Below are positions 1 through 10,741 of a stretch of 64,000 nt of DNA, piece by piece (position 1 is the first letter of the stretch; every line of letters begins with the position of its first letter). Under the pieces are notes generated by a model, which was given only the letters and a program-made list of their open reading frames with translations, was not told where the DNA came from and ran no database searches. Source of the DNA: Hormiphora californensis. Lineage: Eukaryota; Ctenophora; Tentaculata; Cydippida; Pleurobrachiidae. The stretch spans positions 4,574,520 through 4,638,519 of the forward strand of contig CM035355.1 of assembly GCA_020137815.1 (NCBI GenBank), given 5' to 3'. A program made the position numbers and the translations under genes.

Positions 1-2342
1 TTTTTTGACACGCCGAATCGATTGCCGCTGGAATTGGAACTCTAAATCCACGGCAACATTGTTAAAATGGCGTTTTTTGGGGTTTTTTTGCGCTTTTTTG
101 CCCTGAACTGCATTTATATGACGAGTGAGACTTCTGACTATATTTTTAAAGTGTTCCTCGGTCGATTTTCTTCCCGATTCCAAATTTTTGTGAAAATCGG
201 TTACCAAGTAGATAAACTGTTAAAAATACAGCACTAATGAAAAATGACTGTTTCAGATGAGAACAATGTGACGCTCATACCTTTCCAAGTAGATCTCTTC
301 CCAGGCAAGAAACAGTGCTACTGGTCGATCAAAACATGACTTCTACATTCCCTAGAGGATAGGAGGGAGTGGAACATGGTGAGTACAAAATTAAAATTGA
401 TTGCCAAGTTACATTAATTGTTAGACAGGATTAAATGTACGCAACCGGGTATAATATAATAATAATAATAATAATAATATAAGTTTTTGTATACCGCCCA
501 GGCAAAACAGGGCCAGCAAACTGAATTTTGACTGACACTGCTCAGCGTCAGAGCGGTATACCTAAATTATAACACCTTCCTTACTTATGACACACACTAT
601 TAAAATCTGGATTTAAACACACCATAGATAGACTTTTATTGATGAAAATACGGGCCTCATAAAATACGAACCAACTTAGATAGGCATAAAAATGCTCTCA
701 CACTGAATAAGCTAAATTACAAAGTCAGCAGCTCTCATGCTACTCAAAGACAGCAGCTCTCAAAGCTATTAAAAAGTCAGCAGCTATTACTGCAAGCCCG
801 GTAAATGTAATGAGGAATAACACTGTCTAAATAAACGTCTGCCTAAGGGGAACACTAAACCCAGACCAGAACAGAACCAGTGACCCAAAGACTCAGGTGC
901 TACTGCTCTCTGGATCAACGAAAGCTTCCTTAAATAGCCGGGTCTTAAGCCTTGTCTTGAAGAGTTCAACAGGGTGAACAGACCTTAACTCCAATGGCAG
1001 GGAGTTCCACACTTCCGGCAGGAATACAGAGATCCTCCTCCTTCTTAACTTAGAATTCGCATTTACACTTGAGAGCTTTGGATATTTCAACCTGAAGAAA
1101 TCTGGAACTGAGGTAGATCGGGTAGGTTTTACAGGTTCAGGATTGTCATCACGAGGGACCAGGTCCATCAGATACTTGGGTGCAGTGCCTCGTACAATCT
1201 TGTACGCCAAAAGACATGCCTTGAAAGTCAGCCTCTGCTCAATAGGTAGAATGTGTGCCTCCTTGTAGTATTCTGTGTAGTCATCCTGATGTCCCTTTAA
1301 ATTGAAAATGAAACGCACGCAAGAATTCAGGGTCTTCTGAAGATACCTCAATATCCTCTTAGGTAGTCCATAGTGAAGGATGTTGCAGTAATCAATCCGG
1401 GAAATGACCAGTTGCTTGACCAACATAATCTTGGTATCTTTGTCAAGACACTTGTTGACCTGCCACAAGTTCTTGAGCATAAGGCCACACTGTTTCTTAA
1501 CATTGAATATCTGTCTCTCAAGAGTCAACTGATGGTCCATGAGAACACCAAGGGTCTTTCCTGTCGTCCCCTTACATTCCATAGGCCTCACCACCGAACC
1601 TCCAAACTGGATCTCTGGATCAAATGCCATCTTTTCCAAGGAGCTTGTCTTTCCCAACATACAACAATATAAAGAAAATAGTTTTATAAAATAATCATAA
1701 ATCATCACTGTCCTGTGATCCAGTTCTAGTTGGAATGCACTGTGGTCCAACTACAAAGTGAACAACATGACCTCGCCCCACTACAAACTGCAGCTGGGAA
1801 GAGCGGGGCTAGCTTATAACGCTTCTCATGTATAGACTCACAGCATTACAAACTATTTATGACTATACCATTTACACTTTTAATTTTTTATACCCGGTTG
1901 CGTACATTTAATCCTGTCTAACAATTAATGTAACTTGGCAATCAATTTTAATTTTGTACTCACCATGTTCCACTCCCTCCTATCCTCTAGGGAATGTAGA
2001 AGTCATGTTTTGATCGACCAGTAGCACTGTTTCTTGCCTGGGAAGAGATCTACTTGGAAAGGTATGAGCGTCACATTGTTCTCATCTGAAACAGTCATTT
2101 TTCATTAGTGCTGTATTTTTAACAGTTTATCTACTTGGTAACCGATTTTCACAAAAATTTGGAATCGGGAAGAAAATCGACCGAGGAACACTTTAAAAAT
2201 ATAGTCAGAAGTCTCACTCGTCATATAAATGCAGTTCAGGGCAAAAAAGCGCAAAAAAACCCCAAAAAACGCCATTTTAACAATGTTGCCGTGGATTTAG
2301 AGTTCCAATTCCAGCGGCAATCGATTCGGCGTGTCAAAAAAC
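1..2342. mobile_element. Foldback element P1, left end cut by window
   Basis: The first 453 bases are the near-exact reverse complement of 1888-2342, so the element has arms of at least 450 bp. The left end runs off the window, so the true element is larger, and the right arm may continue past 2342. The interior (454-1887) is not palindromic and carries a non-LTR retrotransposon fragment with an (AAT)n tract at 455-482 next to the left arm. The simplest reading is an older foldback element into which a truncated retroelement inserted. The outer arm sequence is related to the palindrome at 18761-20101: both read a similar segment around GGCAATCGATTC. No transposase is visible. Confidence 0.8.
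893..1750 (-). pseudogene. C-terminal fragment of non-LTR reverse transcriptase
   Basis: The 285-aa frame matches the region after the catalytic domain of jockey/CR1-like reverse transcriptases. It has a tLGVlmDhqL segment, then vISRIDYCNILHYGLP, a KACLLAYKIVRGTAPKYL segment, and near the end FLPEVWNSLPLELRS followed by FKTRLKTRLF. The catalytic palm with the YxDD motif, the endonuclease and ORF1 are all absent, so this is a 5'-truncated copy. It lies between the arms of element P1, and its 3' side faces the (AAT)n tract at 455-482, which is plausible as a retroelement tail. It cannot encode an active enzyme. Confidence 0.82.
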
Positions 2343-2983
2343 CCTAGGGTGACTTGATTTTGGCCGAAAAAATAAGATTTGAAAGTGTGGAATGTAGAAT
2401 TTGGCCAGTGTGAGGGAAAATGCGATTTTCTCCTTAGGCTACTATGATATATTTTCCCCCACGGTCCTGCGTAGTTCCCAGAGGTCCCCTTTAGGTCACA
2501 CAACCGTTCGTTTTTTTGGGGGGCTCGGTCGAGGTGGAACGTCCTTCAGGGGCACCGTGTTCATGGTAGGTTCAGAGTTTTACGGTTCAGCCAATGTCCA
2601 CAGTTTGCGTGAGAAGGACCGGTGGTGTGAAGCTGGTTTATCTCAACAACAACAACACCGTGCCAACTCAACTGAAAAACTGAAACAATATCGTACCAAT
2701 TCTAATGAAAAACTGAAACAACAAGGTAGGCAATTTATTTAATTAAAAAATAATTCTATCTGGCTTGCTATGTATCCCTTGCAGTTATGGTTATGTTTAT
2801 GCGATGAGAGAGGGAAAATTCTCAATTCTGTTGAATTATTCACAGTTTACATCCTCCCACAGTGGTTAATTCCGACACGGCTGTTAGACCCTGGACGATT
2901 ACTAAACTACGTCCTGCTTGTCCTGCAAAGATCAAGATAGAGGTAAAGTGAGATGAGCTTTTAGGTCACCAAGTGATGACCCT
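2343..2983. other. No gene recognised; flank of P1
   Basis: This stretch directly follows the right arm of P1 and may be its outer part, since the matching left flank lies outside the window. A 113-aa frame at 2401-2742 has a CAA/GAA-rich end and no recognisable domain. I do not call it a gene. Confidence 0.4.
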
Positions 2984-3130
2984 GCCCCCACAATCGCCCA
3001 ATTCTAACCCGTTCCCCAACACTCTAACAGTCGCCCCGTTCTAACCCCTGCCCCCACATGTGGCCCCGTTCTAACCCCTGCCCCCACAGTCGCCCAATTC
3101 TAACCCCTGTCATCCACAGTCGCCCAAGAC
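2984..3130. repeat. Degenerate tandem repeat, unit near 30 bp
   Basis: The text repeats variants of CCCCCACAGTCGCCCAATTC followed by TAACCCCTG four to five times with substitutions. It is a small decayed minisatellite with no coding signal. Confidence 0.7.
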
Positions 3131-3345
3131 CAAGAAAAGGATTCATCTTGGTAGTATGTCACGAAGCAAGAAACCAGAGATGAACAGTGAGGCACCCATA
3201 ATTCACCATGATTATTCTCCTGTTATGTCCATTATAGACGCATACTGTTTATCAGCCTAGATATTAGAACAATCATTGAGTGTGTGAGTCTGCGTGTATT
3301 TACTGTGTGTATGTATCTTTGTGTGTGAGAGAGAGAGTTATTTCT

Positions 3346-3630
3346 TTGTTGTTGTTGTTGTTGTGGTGCTGCGATTCGGACTATGCAGAGCATATCGCCT
3401 CAAACGCTCCAAGGAGTCTAACTCCCGGCCTAACCAAGTAAAACTTGGGAATTCCCTATATGAATCTGGAACTAGGTAACGTTTTGCCTTTGAGAGATTC
3501 TTGAGTTTGATTTGATCTGGAACAAGGTAACGTTTTGCCTTTGAGAGACTCTTGAGTTTGGTCTGGAACAAGGTAACGGTATCCCTTGGAGAGATTCTTG
3601 TGTTTGGTTTAGTCTGGATCAAGGTATTGG
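3346..3630. repeat. GTT run and dispersed tandem repeat
   Basis: A short (GTT)n run at 3346-3366 is followed by a segment GCAGAGCATATCGCCTCAAA and then three or four copies of a unit of about 60 bp built on GGAACAAGGTAACGTTTTGC. The same two-part arrangement occurs again at 52910-53290, so this is a dispersed family that carries its own tandem array. Confidence 0.75.
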
Positions 3631-3639
3631 ACAAAAATG

Positions 3640-4166
3640 TAGCTGTAATTTAGTAATGAGACCAGGCCAGGCCCGAGAGACAGTTCAGTGGTAACTGGGA
3701 GGTCATGTGTGATGGAAATGAGAACTAGAGACAGATTTGAGTTGCACTTTATTGAGGAAAATAGCCCTTTTTGGAGTCTGAGACAAGCAAGAGTGAAACG
3801 AAATGCAGCGTAACGAACCTTATTTCTTTGTAACTCAATGTGTTTTTTGCCATTTTGTTTTGTATTACACATTTTAAAATCTACTGACAACATTTACACA
3901 ACCTTGAAAATGTGCCGATTTTATTTCTATATGTTTGGTTTCCCTAGCCACGAAGACGGAGGGCGCGGGGACCTGATTTGTTTTAAATCATAGTTGTCAG
4001 CAGAAAAGTGGCGCGCGGGGAACCATCTCTTCCACTTGAGATGTGAGCGCTATCAGATTAGCGCCGCGCGAATTGCTAAATGCTGACATTTTGTAACGTG
4101 GGTCTCGCGCGGGACACCAAGTGACCGGGTCCACTGAAGAATGTGGCCTGGTTCCAAATGGATATA
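3640..4166. other. No gene seen
   Basis: I see no coding, RNA or clear repeat structure here. The short minus-strand frames in this stretch have no recognisable motif. Confidence 0.4.
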
Positions 4167-4307
4167 CAGTCGGACCCCGATTTACCGGGATGCTCGGGGG
4201 AAAGGGTTTTGCCCGGTAAATCGGGGTGCCCGGTATATCGGGGCGAAATACTGTTAATTTCTTATATCGGGGGAACTTTATCCTCCCGGTAAATCGGGGT
4301 CCGACTG
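4167..4307. mobile_element. MITE of the CAGTCGGACCCCGATTTA family
   Basis: This 141-bp element has terminal inverted repeats beginning CAGTCGGACCCCGATTTACC and is flanked by TA on both sides, as expected for Tc1/mariner-type insertion. Relatives occur at 21204-21375, 34013-34880 and 50659-50815. It contains no coding sequence. Confidence 0.88.
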
Positions 4308-4905
4308 TAGCCAATGTTCCGGAACATTCCCTAGATTCTAGAAGTACTTAGTAAAAAGTCACTTAACAAAATCTAGAGGGCTCTAGAAGTTCTTTGCATG
4401 TCGATCTTTGCATGTCGATGGTCGGGCTCTAATTTGAAATAGCTTCTGTAGCCTTCGATTTGAAGTTTTATTAATATTATTATTCAAAATCTGAGAGGCA
4501 TGAAAATTGAAATACAGCATCCTTGATCGTAGAGTTTGGTGAAAGGAATTGAATGGCCTATAATGTAGGAAACGAAATAGAAAACACGATACTTGGGAGT
4601 AAGAATAAAGTCTAGAAGGCAAAATAAACATGACAATGGGCAATTATAAGTATTAACAATAATCAGAGCTAATACACGTCAGCAGTCAGCGATGATCGCA
4701 AAAAAGTGCGATAAACAGAATGAACTTCCCTAGTAGTCAGAAGAATACAGCTAATAGTCATAATCCACATGAATAATGAACTAAAAGACTGGGATCCAGT
4801 CAATTCATAACATTTTCGATGAAAAAGTAAATCATATTTGAGTTAGTTGGCTACTACATCTACAGATCTAATAATGCATTATAATGTCTCTCTCTCACAC
4901 CCATC
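4308..4905. other. No gene seen; downstream of protoglobin stop
   Basis: This stretch is AT-rich and lies immediately 3' of the protoglobin coding region on the minus strand. It probably includes the 3' untranslated region. No conserved coding segment is visible. Confidence 0.4.
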
Positions 4906-7444
4906 TCACAGGATTGAACACCAAGAGGAGGTAGATGGAGGTCCGTGTCCGCACTGAGAGACAGGGTCCTCATACCACTTGGAAATGAACTGATTCTGTA
5001 TTCCAATGACCTTCCCAAACGCCCTGATAGTTCCTTCGATATCAAACTCAGCGGCACCTGGTATGTGGGGGATATATCGGGTTACAAACTCTCTTATGAA
5101 ACCTGTTCATGCCACGCTGTTCAATGAACTAGCTAGGTATACCATGAGGAGGAACTTTTTCTATAAATTTCAGATCAAATTACTAAGTTCGTTAGTCCTT
5201 CATTTCCAGCTCCTGTGGAGCGCGTTTCAAAAATATCAGGTGTCTAGCTCTGGTTAGTCTACAACTATTATACACAACTACACATTTTGAGGGGTACATC
5301 ACCATACCTGGCTGGATGCTCTGTGGTAACTATATCGTATCATGTTGAGGGGTGGGGTACATCATCTAACCTGGTTGGGAGCTGTTTTTGTAGTTGTACA
5401 ATTCAGCAATGATAGCATCTTGAACAAATGTCAGGAGGATCTGGAGGTGAATCAGCTCCACTTTAATGATCCTGTGCATACTTCCCATCCTGTCCAGCAC
5501 GTTCAACATGCTCCCATCGTAAGGCTTGGTAACCAACCTGGGGGGGGGACAGTACTAGTAGGGGGAACTAGAGTTTGGTAACCAACCTGGGGGGGGGGGA
5601 CAGTACTAGTAGGGGAACTAGAGTTTGGTAACCAACCTTGGGGGGGGGACAGTACTAGTAGGGGGAACTATAGTTTGGTAACCAACCTGGGGGGGGGACA
5701 GTACTAGTAGGGGGAACTATAGTTTGGTAACCAACCTGGGGGGGGGGGGACAGTACTAGTAGGGGAACTAGAGTTTGGTAACCAACCTTGGGGGGGGGAC
5801 AGTACTAGTAGGGGGAACTAGAGTTTGGTAACCAACCTGGGGGGGGGGAACAGTACTAGTAGGGGGAACTAAAGTTCGGTAACCAACCTGGGGGGACAGT
5901 ACTAGTAGGGGGAACTAAAGTTTGGTAACCAACCTGTCATGGGGGGGGGGGGAACAGTACTAGTAGGAGGAACTAAAGTTTGGTAACCAACCTGGGGGGG
6001 ACAGTATATAAGTACATTATACTAGTAGTAAGTAGGGGAGCTGGGATTCAGTAGGACTGCGGGGGAACAGTAACTACCAGGGGATCAGAATTCAGAGGAA
6101 TTCCGAGAAAGGGACTGAAAATTCAATTTTCACTTCTCATACTATTAGGAATGTATGGAACTGAATCTGAAGGAAGGAAACCTGATTATCATGTGGCTGG
6201 GAAAAGATCATTGGTTGATGGAGACCCGATCAAGAACAAGATTTTCTACAATTCTAACCTTGCTAGATAGAGTTTTAAAGCTCCCTTTCTCATTCCAATC
6301 TGAGGCTTGTTCTGGTCATAGTTGTCAAGAGTTGAAGATGAATTATCGACTTCTCCGTCATGTTTCTCTTTTTCTCCGTAAAAAATCTAAAAAAGATTCG
6401 TGAGTAGACGTTTTGTGTGATGTTTATACTGCTGACTACGGTGGCAGATTCCGGCCAAGTGTTTTTTAGTCAAGTGAAATATTTTTGCTTGAAGTTTTAT
6501 AAAAATTTTATTTCAAAATAAAAATAAACATGTCCTTAAAATTATTGGCCGGAATCTGCCACGCGAGTGGCAGATCTCGGCCAAGATTCTAAAAAAACCT
6601 TGGCCAGAATCTGCCAACCACGTGGCAGATTCCGGCCAACAAACTGAAACTTACTTATAGCAAAGCGAAAACCGCTGTACCCGACTAATTTTGATACGCT
6701 GAATCACGTAAGCAACTTTTCCAATCCCTCAGAGGTCGGGAAAGTGTCCTAATTGAGCATAATAGGGTCTAATTGACCCCACTTACAACTTTTCACCTGG
6801 AAACGATAGACGCTTATGTGAAGGCACTATTCCGACTAATTTTGATACGCTGAATCACGTAAGCAACTTTTCCAAGCCCTCCTTATTTTGAAATAAAATT
6901 TTTATAAAACTTCAAGCAAAAATATTTCACTTGACTAAAAAAACACTTGGCCGGAATCTGCCACCGTAGCTGACAGCTCAGAAAGAACTTTAAGAAAGAA
7001 CTATAAATAGAATTCTATAGAATTCTATAGAATTCTATAGGGGTCCTGCTTGATCTACCGAAGACTCACAAGCCACAGAGTGCAATCCATGCGCGAGAAT
7101 TTCCCAAAACGTATCACTTACACGTTTTGTACAATCAAATGAGAAGAGCTTGTCGTAAACAGCGTCAACCAAGTCAGGCAATCGAGGGGCGAGGATACTC
7201 GCAGAGGCTGAAATAGTAAGTGTAGTATCATAGTGAGAATAGGTATTTCATTGTAATTACAGCTGTAGTCAGTACAGTAACTGTAGTGTAGAGCAAGTCA
7301 AGATTAAGTAAACAGAGCTGCCTGTCAGTTAAACTCACCATGCACAAGGGCAATGTCTTTCTCCCCAAAGTCTAAGAAATCGCAGATGTATTTGTATCTG
7401 TAGACCAGATCAGAGTACAGTTTGTATTCATTGATATGCTGCAT
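4906..7444 (-). CDS. Protoglobin / globin-sensor protein, 223 aa, 5 coding exons
   Basis: Coding exons are 7444-7339, 7207-7122, 6386-6259, 5537-5371 and 5090-4906. All join in phase with GT-AG borders. Motifs in order fit the single-domain haem-binding protoglobin family: RYKYICDFLDFGEKDIALVH (about 16-35), LPDLVDAVYDKLFSFDCTKR (45-64), a GMRKGALKLYLARLVTKPYD stretch, then LDRMGSMHR with His128 as the likely proximal haem ligand, and IHLQILLTFVQDAIIAELY. The ATG lies 3 nt inside its exon, so a non-coding 5' exon is expected. The last exon is unlike bacterial protoglobins and ends in CSIL, a CaaX box of the geranylgeranyl type, which suggests membrane attachment (inference). Gas sensing or O2/NO chemistry is likely from the family, but the partner is unknown. 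The exon-5371 acceptor sits at the edge of a ten-copy array. Confidence 0.85.
5526..6010. repeat. Ten-copy array containing a 3' splice site
   Basis: A unit of about 49-50 bp recurs with starts near 5526, 5575, 5625, 5675, 5724, 5775, 5825, 5875, 5922 and 5979. Read on the minus strand, each unit has TACTAGT, a C-rich tract, CAG and then GTTGGTTACCAA, the first 12 nt of the protoglobin exon. Only the copy at 5538 continues into the exon. The others run in frame into TAG within three codons. The G-run length varies between copies, as expected for slippage. Confidence 0.9.
6437..6968. mobile_element. Foldback element in protoglobin intron, 6-bp target duplication
   Basis: The ends TACGGTGGCAGATTCCGGCC and its reverse complement bracket 532 bp, and the direct repeat GCTGAC flanks both sides (6431-6436 and 6969-6974). 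The inner sequence is a set of nested inverted repeats built on GGCAGATTCCGGCCAA and AATAAAATTTTTATAAAACT. It lies between protoglobin exons. No coding content is present. Confidence 0.85.
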
Positions 7445-7545
7445 TGTCTTTCCTATGAAGGAATTGCCCGTGATTACTAAAAGTGAGATATAGAATCATC
7501 TACTAAACAGTGTAGAGATCGCAATGCTGATCGCATCACACATAA

Positions 7546-7822
7546 GGGTCACCACACACCAAAGTTAAAATTAAAATTAAAATTTTGATTTTAAACCCGC
7601 ACACACCAGCGGCCGTTAAAATTTCTCTCCCCCATTCTAAAAGTAACAATCTCGCGCGCGATTTTAACGGCGTGTTAAAATTTTGTCATCCAACGCGACC
7701 GTCAAAATCGTGCGTGAGATTGTTACTTTTAGAATGGGGAGAGAAATTTTAACGGCCGCTGGTGTGTGCGGGTTTAAAATCAAAATTTTAATTTTAATTT
7801 TAACTTTGGTGTGTGGTGACCC
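7546..7822. mobile_element. MITE with TAA target duplication (Harbinger-like)
   Basis: The 277-bp palindromic element starts GGGTCACCACACACCAAAG and ends with its reverse complement. TAA is present at 7543-7545 and 7823-7825. A 3-bp TWA duplication is typical of PIF/Harbinger insertion. The arms are long, with a GC-rich loop, and there is no gene. Confidence 0.82.
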
Positions 7823-7825
7823 TAA

Positions 7826-8412
7826 CCAAGAAAAGTAAAAAACTCACATTGCCACGTACTTATATAAACAAAACATGTGCAACACGTAGCTACTAGCTAC
7901 TGGCCTAGTGTCAAATGTCAATAGAGTGGAATGAATCACCGAAGAACAACAACATACACTCGTGTTTGTATTTGTACAGTACTCCAGGGAAATTTCATTG
8001 CCCTGTCGAGTTCTCCTGAGGACATACTCCCCACAAATCACAGTGATACATTTAGAAGGTAGATTGAGAGAGCACAGTAACTTATACAGCAAGTTTCACA
8101 CATTCACAGTTCACACCGTTCTTCACTATGTGCAGATCTACTAAAAGAACCGGAAATACATTTTATTTGTACAGAGAGGACATCTCCCATGTGGGATGAG
8201 ACGTATGAAACGTGAACTAAAACTGCAGAGGTAGAAAGCGAGCCAGAGGGAGTGAAAAAGTGAAAATATAAAGGGTCAGAGAGAGATGGGGAGATGGAGA
8301 ATAATAGGGAGGGAGATAGATCGAGAGATAGAGAGGGGCAAACAAAGTGTCCGGTATCCCCCACATAGTGTATGTGTTCTTGCTCTCGCACGCGGTCACG
8401 TGTTCCAGCCAA
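7826..8412. other. Upstream of protoglobin; no exon identified
   Basis: This stretch should contain the promoter or non-coding first exon of the minus-strand protoglobin gene, but I cannot fix it. A possible donor GTGAGT reads at about 7850 on the minus strand. A purine-rich tract (8270-8340) is also present. The small frames here show no domain. Confidence 0.35.
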
Positions 8413-8530
8413 CCTAGTACCGGCCGGAGTATTCAGTGCACTGTACTCTGTATAGTATATGATACGGAGAGAATATGGCACATACTCTCCGTATCATACA
8501 CTCTACAGTACACTGAAAACTCCGGAACTG
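8413..8530. repeat. Hairpin with E-box flanks
   Basis: CTCCGTATCATA and the sequences outside it pair across 8420-8530, giving an imperfect inverted repeat of about 50 bp per arm. Each side also carries GGTCACGTGTT with CCAGCCAAC (8393-8417 and 8541-8568), so two CACGTG E-boxes bracket the hairpin. Confidence 0.65.
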
Positions 8531-8654
8531 GGTTGCACGGTCACGTGTTGTCGTGTTCCAGCCAACAAACGGGAGAGCAAGAGGAAGAGAGAGTGCAGGG
8601 AACAGGCAGAAAGCAGGAGCCAGGAAACTTGGACAAAGAGAAGGGATATGACGG

Positions 8655-9295
8655 GCGCCGACCGCCGTTACGATCTGGGTGTTTGGAGGCCTGTTTACAG
8701 GTGCGTGCTGCCAAAAAGTACACTGCACTAAACCGCCAAACCACTCAACCGTTTTGGCTAATCCAAAGTTTATCTGGTAGAAAATTTCAAGCCCTAACCC
8801 CGACCCAAACCCCAGCCCTAACCCTAACCCTACTTTAGCCCTAACCCTAAAAAACCGTGGTCCGTGAGTGCTGACTGCTGACACTCCAAACACCGAAAAA
8901 TAAATGTCATAGTAAATGATCTTGGGCGGTGCATGGCTCTCTGTCGCCCAAGTGTGTCCGGGGTCTGGGGCGGAGCCCCGGTGGGATTTAAGGGGCAGAG
9001 CCAGGCGCCAGCCAAAGCGGGTTTGGGGGTCCAGGCGCGGTTACGATCTGGGTGTTTGGTGGCCTGTTTACAGGTGCACACTGCCAAAAAAGTTGATTCA
9101 CTAAAATGGCTCTAACCGCCAACGGCCAAACCACTCAACCGTGAACCGTTTTAGCTAATTCAAAGTTTATCTGGTAGGAGATGTCAAGGCCTAACCCCAT
9201 ACCAACCCAAGCCCCAACCCAAACCCCAACCCAAACCCTACTTAAGCCCTAACCCTAAAAAACCGTCAGGCGTCAGCACTCACGAAACACCCAAA
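8655..9295. repeat. Two diverged copies of a telomere-motif repeat
   Basis: A segment of about 240 bp occurs twice (about 8655-8895 and 9040-9295). Both contain TTACGATCTGGGTGTTTGG, GGCCTGTTTACAGGTG, a CTGCCAAAAA stretch, CCAAACCACTCAACCG and an ending rich in CCCTAA. A shorter related piece is at 55870-55935. The CCCTAA units are degenerate and internal, so this is interstitial and not a telomere. Confidence 0.75.
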
Positions 9296-9809
9296 TTTTA
9301 ACTTTGGCCAAATAAAATGCGCGTCGTTAATGCAGTAAACGAAAGAAAATTACCCGCGCGTTACGTTTTAAAATAAATTCGCAGCGCACTTTCAAAGTAA
9401 AGGAAAAAGCTACAAAACCGAACTTCAAGTTTTAAGATTTAAAAAAAATTTGAACGCCAAATTTGAAATTGAAAAGCGCTGCCTTATCCCGCGCTGCAAC
9501 GTTTGCCAAAATTTGAAATTTCTTGGCTGACGGCCCCAACGGTCGAGGTTGAAGCTCAACCCGGCCACCAATCTCACTTACCCACCATCCCTGTTTTATC
9601 ATCATACTTTTCAGCTAGTTTTCCGATTTTCTTCTCTCTCCCGGGACCTGGACCCACTGGACCCATCCTTTCTTGGCCCTGAGTCAGGGACGAGATAGGT
9701 AATAATTTTTTTTTTAATTTTTAGACGTGATGTGTCACATGGTGTCTTACCATTTATCCCGGTTTAACTTCCTTGACACCGATTGATTGGTATAACTTTT
9801 CAGTAGCCT
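9296..9809. other. No gene seen
   Basis: This stretch is AT-rich and includes a CT-rich tail around 9620-9660 followed by GTAATAATT, which could be a splice donor of an untranslated exon. Nothing more can be supported. Confidence 0.35.
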
Positions 9810-10190
9810 ATAGTGAACCATAATAAAGTTCAAGAGCCTCCAAGAGCCTCCAAGAGCCTCCAAGAGCATCCAAGAGCGAACCAGGTCCAAGAGCGCACCA
9901 GGACGGAGAGCACCCCATCCAGAAGAGACCGCACACAAGGGATACCACACGCAGAAGAGGTCGCACGTGCAAATACGACGCAGCGGACATCTTCTGTGCG
10001 TGGTATCCCCTGTGCGTGGTATCTTCTGGATGGGGAGCTCTCTTGGATATGGTGCGCACTTGGAGTGGTCTCTTCTGGATGTGGTTGTCTCTGGATGTGG
10101 TATCTTCTGGGCGTGACATGCTCTTGGATATGGTCTCTTTTGGATGGGGTCTGCTCTTGGAGGCTCTTGAACTTTATTATGGTTCACTAT
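9810..10190. mobile_element. Foldback element with internal minisatellite
   Basis: Ends ATAGTGAACCATAATAAAGT and its reverse complement bracket 381 bp. Inside each arm is a decayed tandem repeat (CCAAGAGCCT on the left and its complement on the right), followed by GGATGTGGTATCTTCTGG-like units. It looks like a foldback transposon whose subterminal repeats expanded. Confidence 0.75.
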
Positions 10191-10741
10191 ATGAGAGGAA
10201 AGGACTAAGTAGGCTAACCAATAACCATACCAAGAGTTAATTGAAATGAGTCTCATCCACATGACGTCATCCACTATGCATTTGTTTTGTATTTTAGTTG
10301 CAGCAAACTCCAGGAAATTCAATAAACTTGTCCAGTTGTCCATGTCGCCTTGTTCTCTCTATCAATAATACTAGTCCATGCCCCTAGTCATAGTATGGTA
10401 GTATAAACCCAATTATCGGAAAAAGCCAGTGTGTGTGTGTGTGTGTATGTGTGTGTGTGTGGAAGGAAAATAGTACGAGTTTTGATAGCAGATAGTTCTC
10501 GACTCAATCTCGTTACGCTGTACAGTGTACACTGTACACTGAAAGTGTAGAGTGGTATGTGTGAGAGTCAAGTGTATGAGCATGTGTTAATTAATCTGCG
10601 GCCCACTGTAGTTACACCGATTGCACTGCTGGTCGTCCTAGTTATATGTGCGTGAAGATAAGTTTAAAGAACAAACTAAAACTCAAAAACTCAGTTTCAT
10701 AAACCAAATGAAACTCAAAAACATTCTGGCATATTGTTCAT
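10191..10741. other. No gene; GT microsatellite
   Basis: Holds a (GT)n run at 10432-10460 and a short self-complementary stretch around 10516-10545. It is immediately 3' of the saposin gene stop and probably includes its 3' untranslated region. Confidence 0.45.

Noticed and set aside
2401-2742. 113-aa plus frame with Gln run
   Set aside because: No motif, next to a foldback arm; could be part of an element. Not supported as a gene.
5526-6010. Possible CRISPR-like array
   Set aside because: Repeats are contiguous without spacers, lie at an exon edge and the genome is eukaryotic. The same holds for 58217-58612.
8800-9260. Telomere or chromosome end
   Set aside because: CCCTAA units are few, degenerate and inside a repeated unit with genes on both sides.
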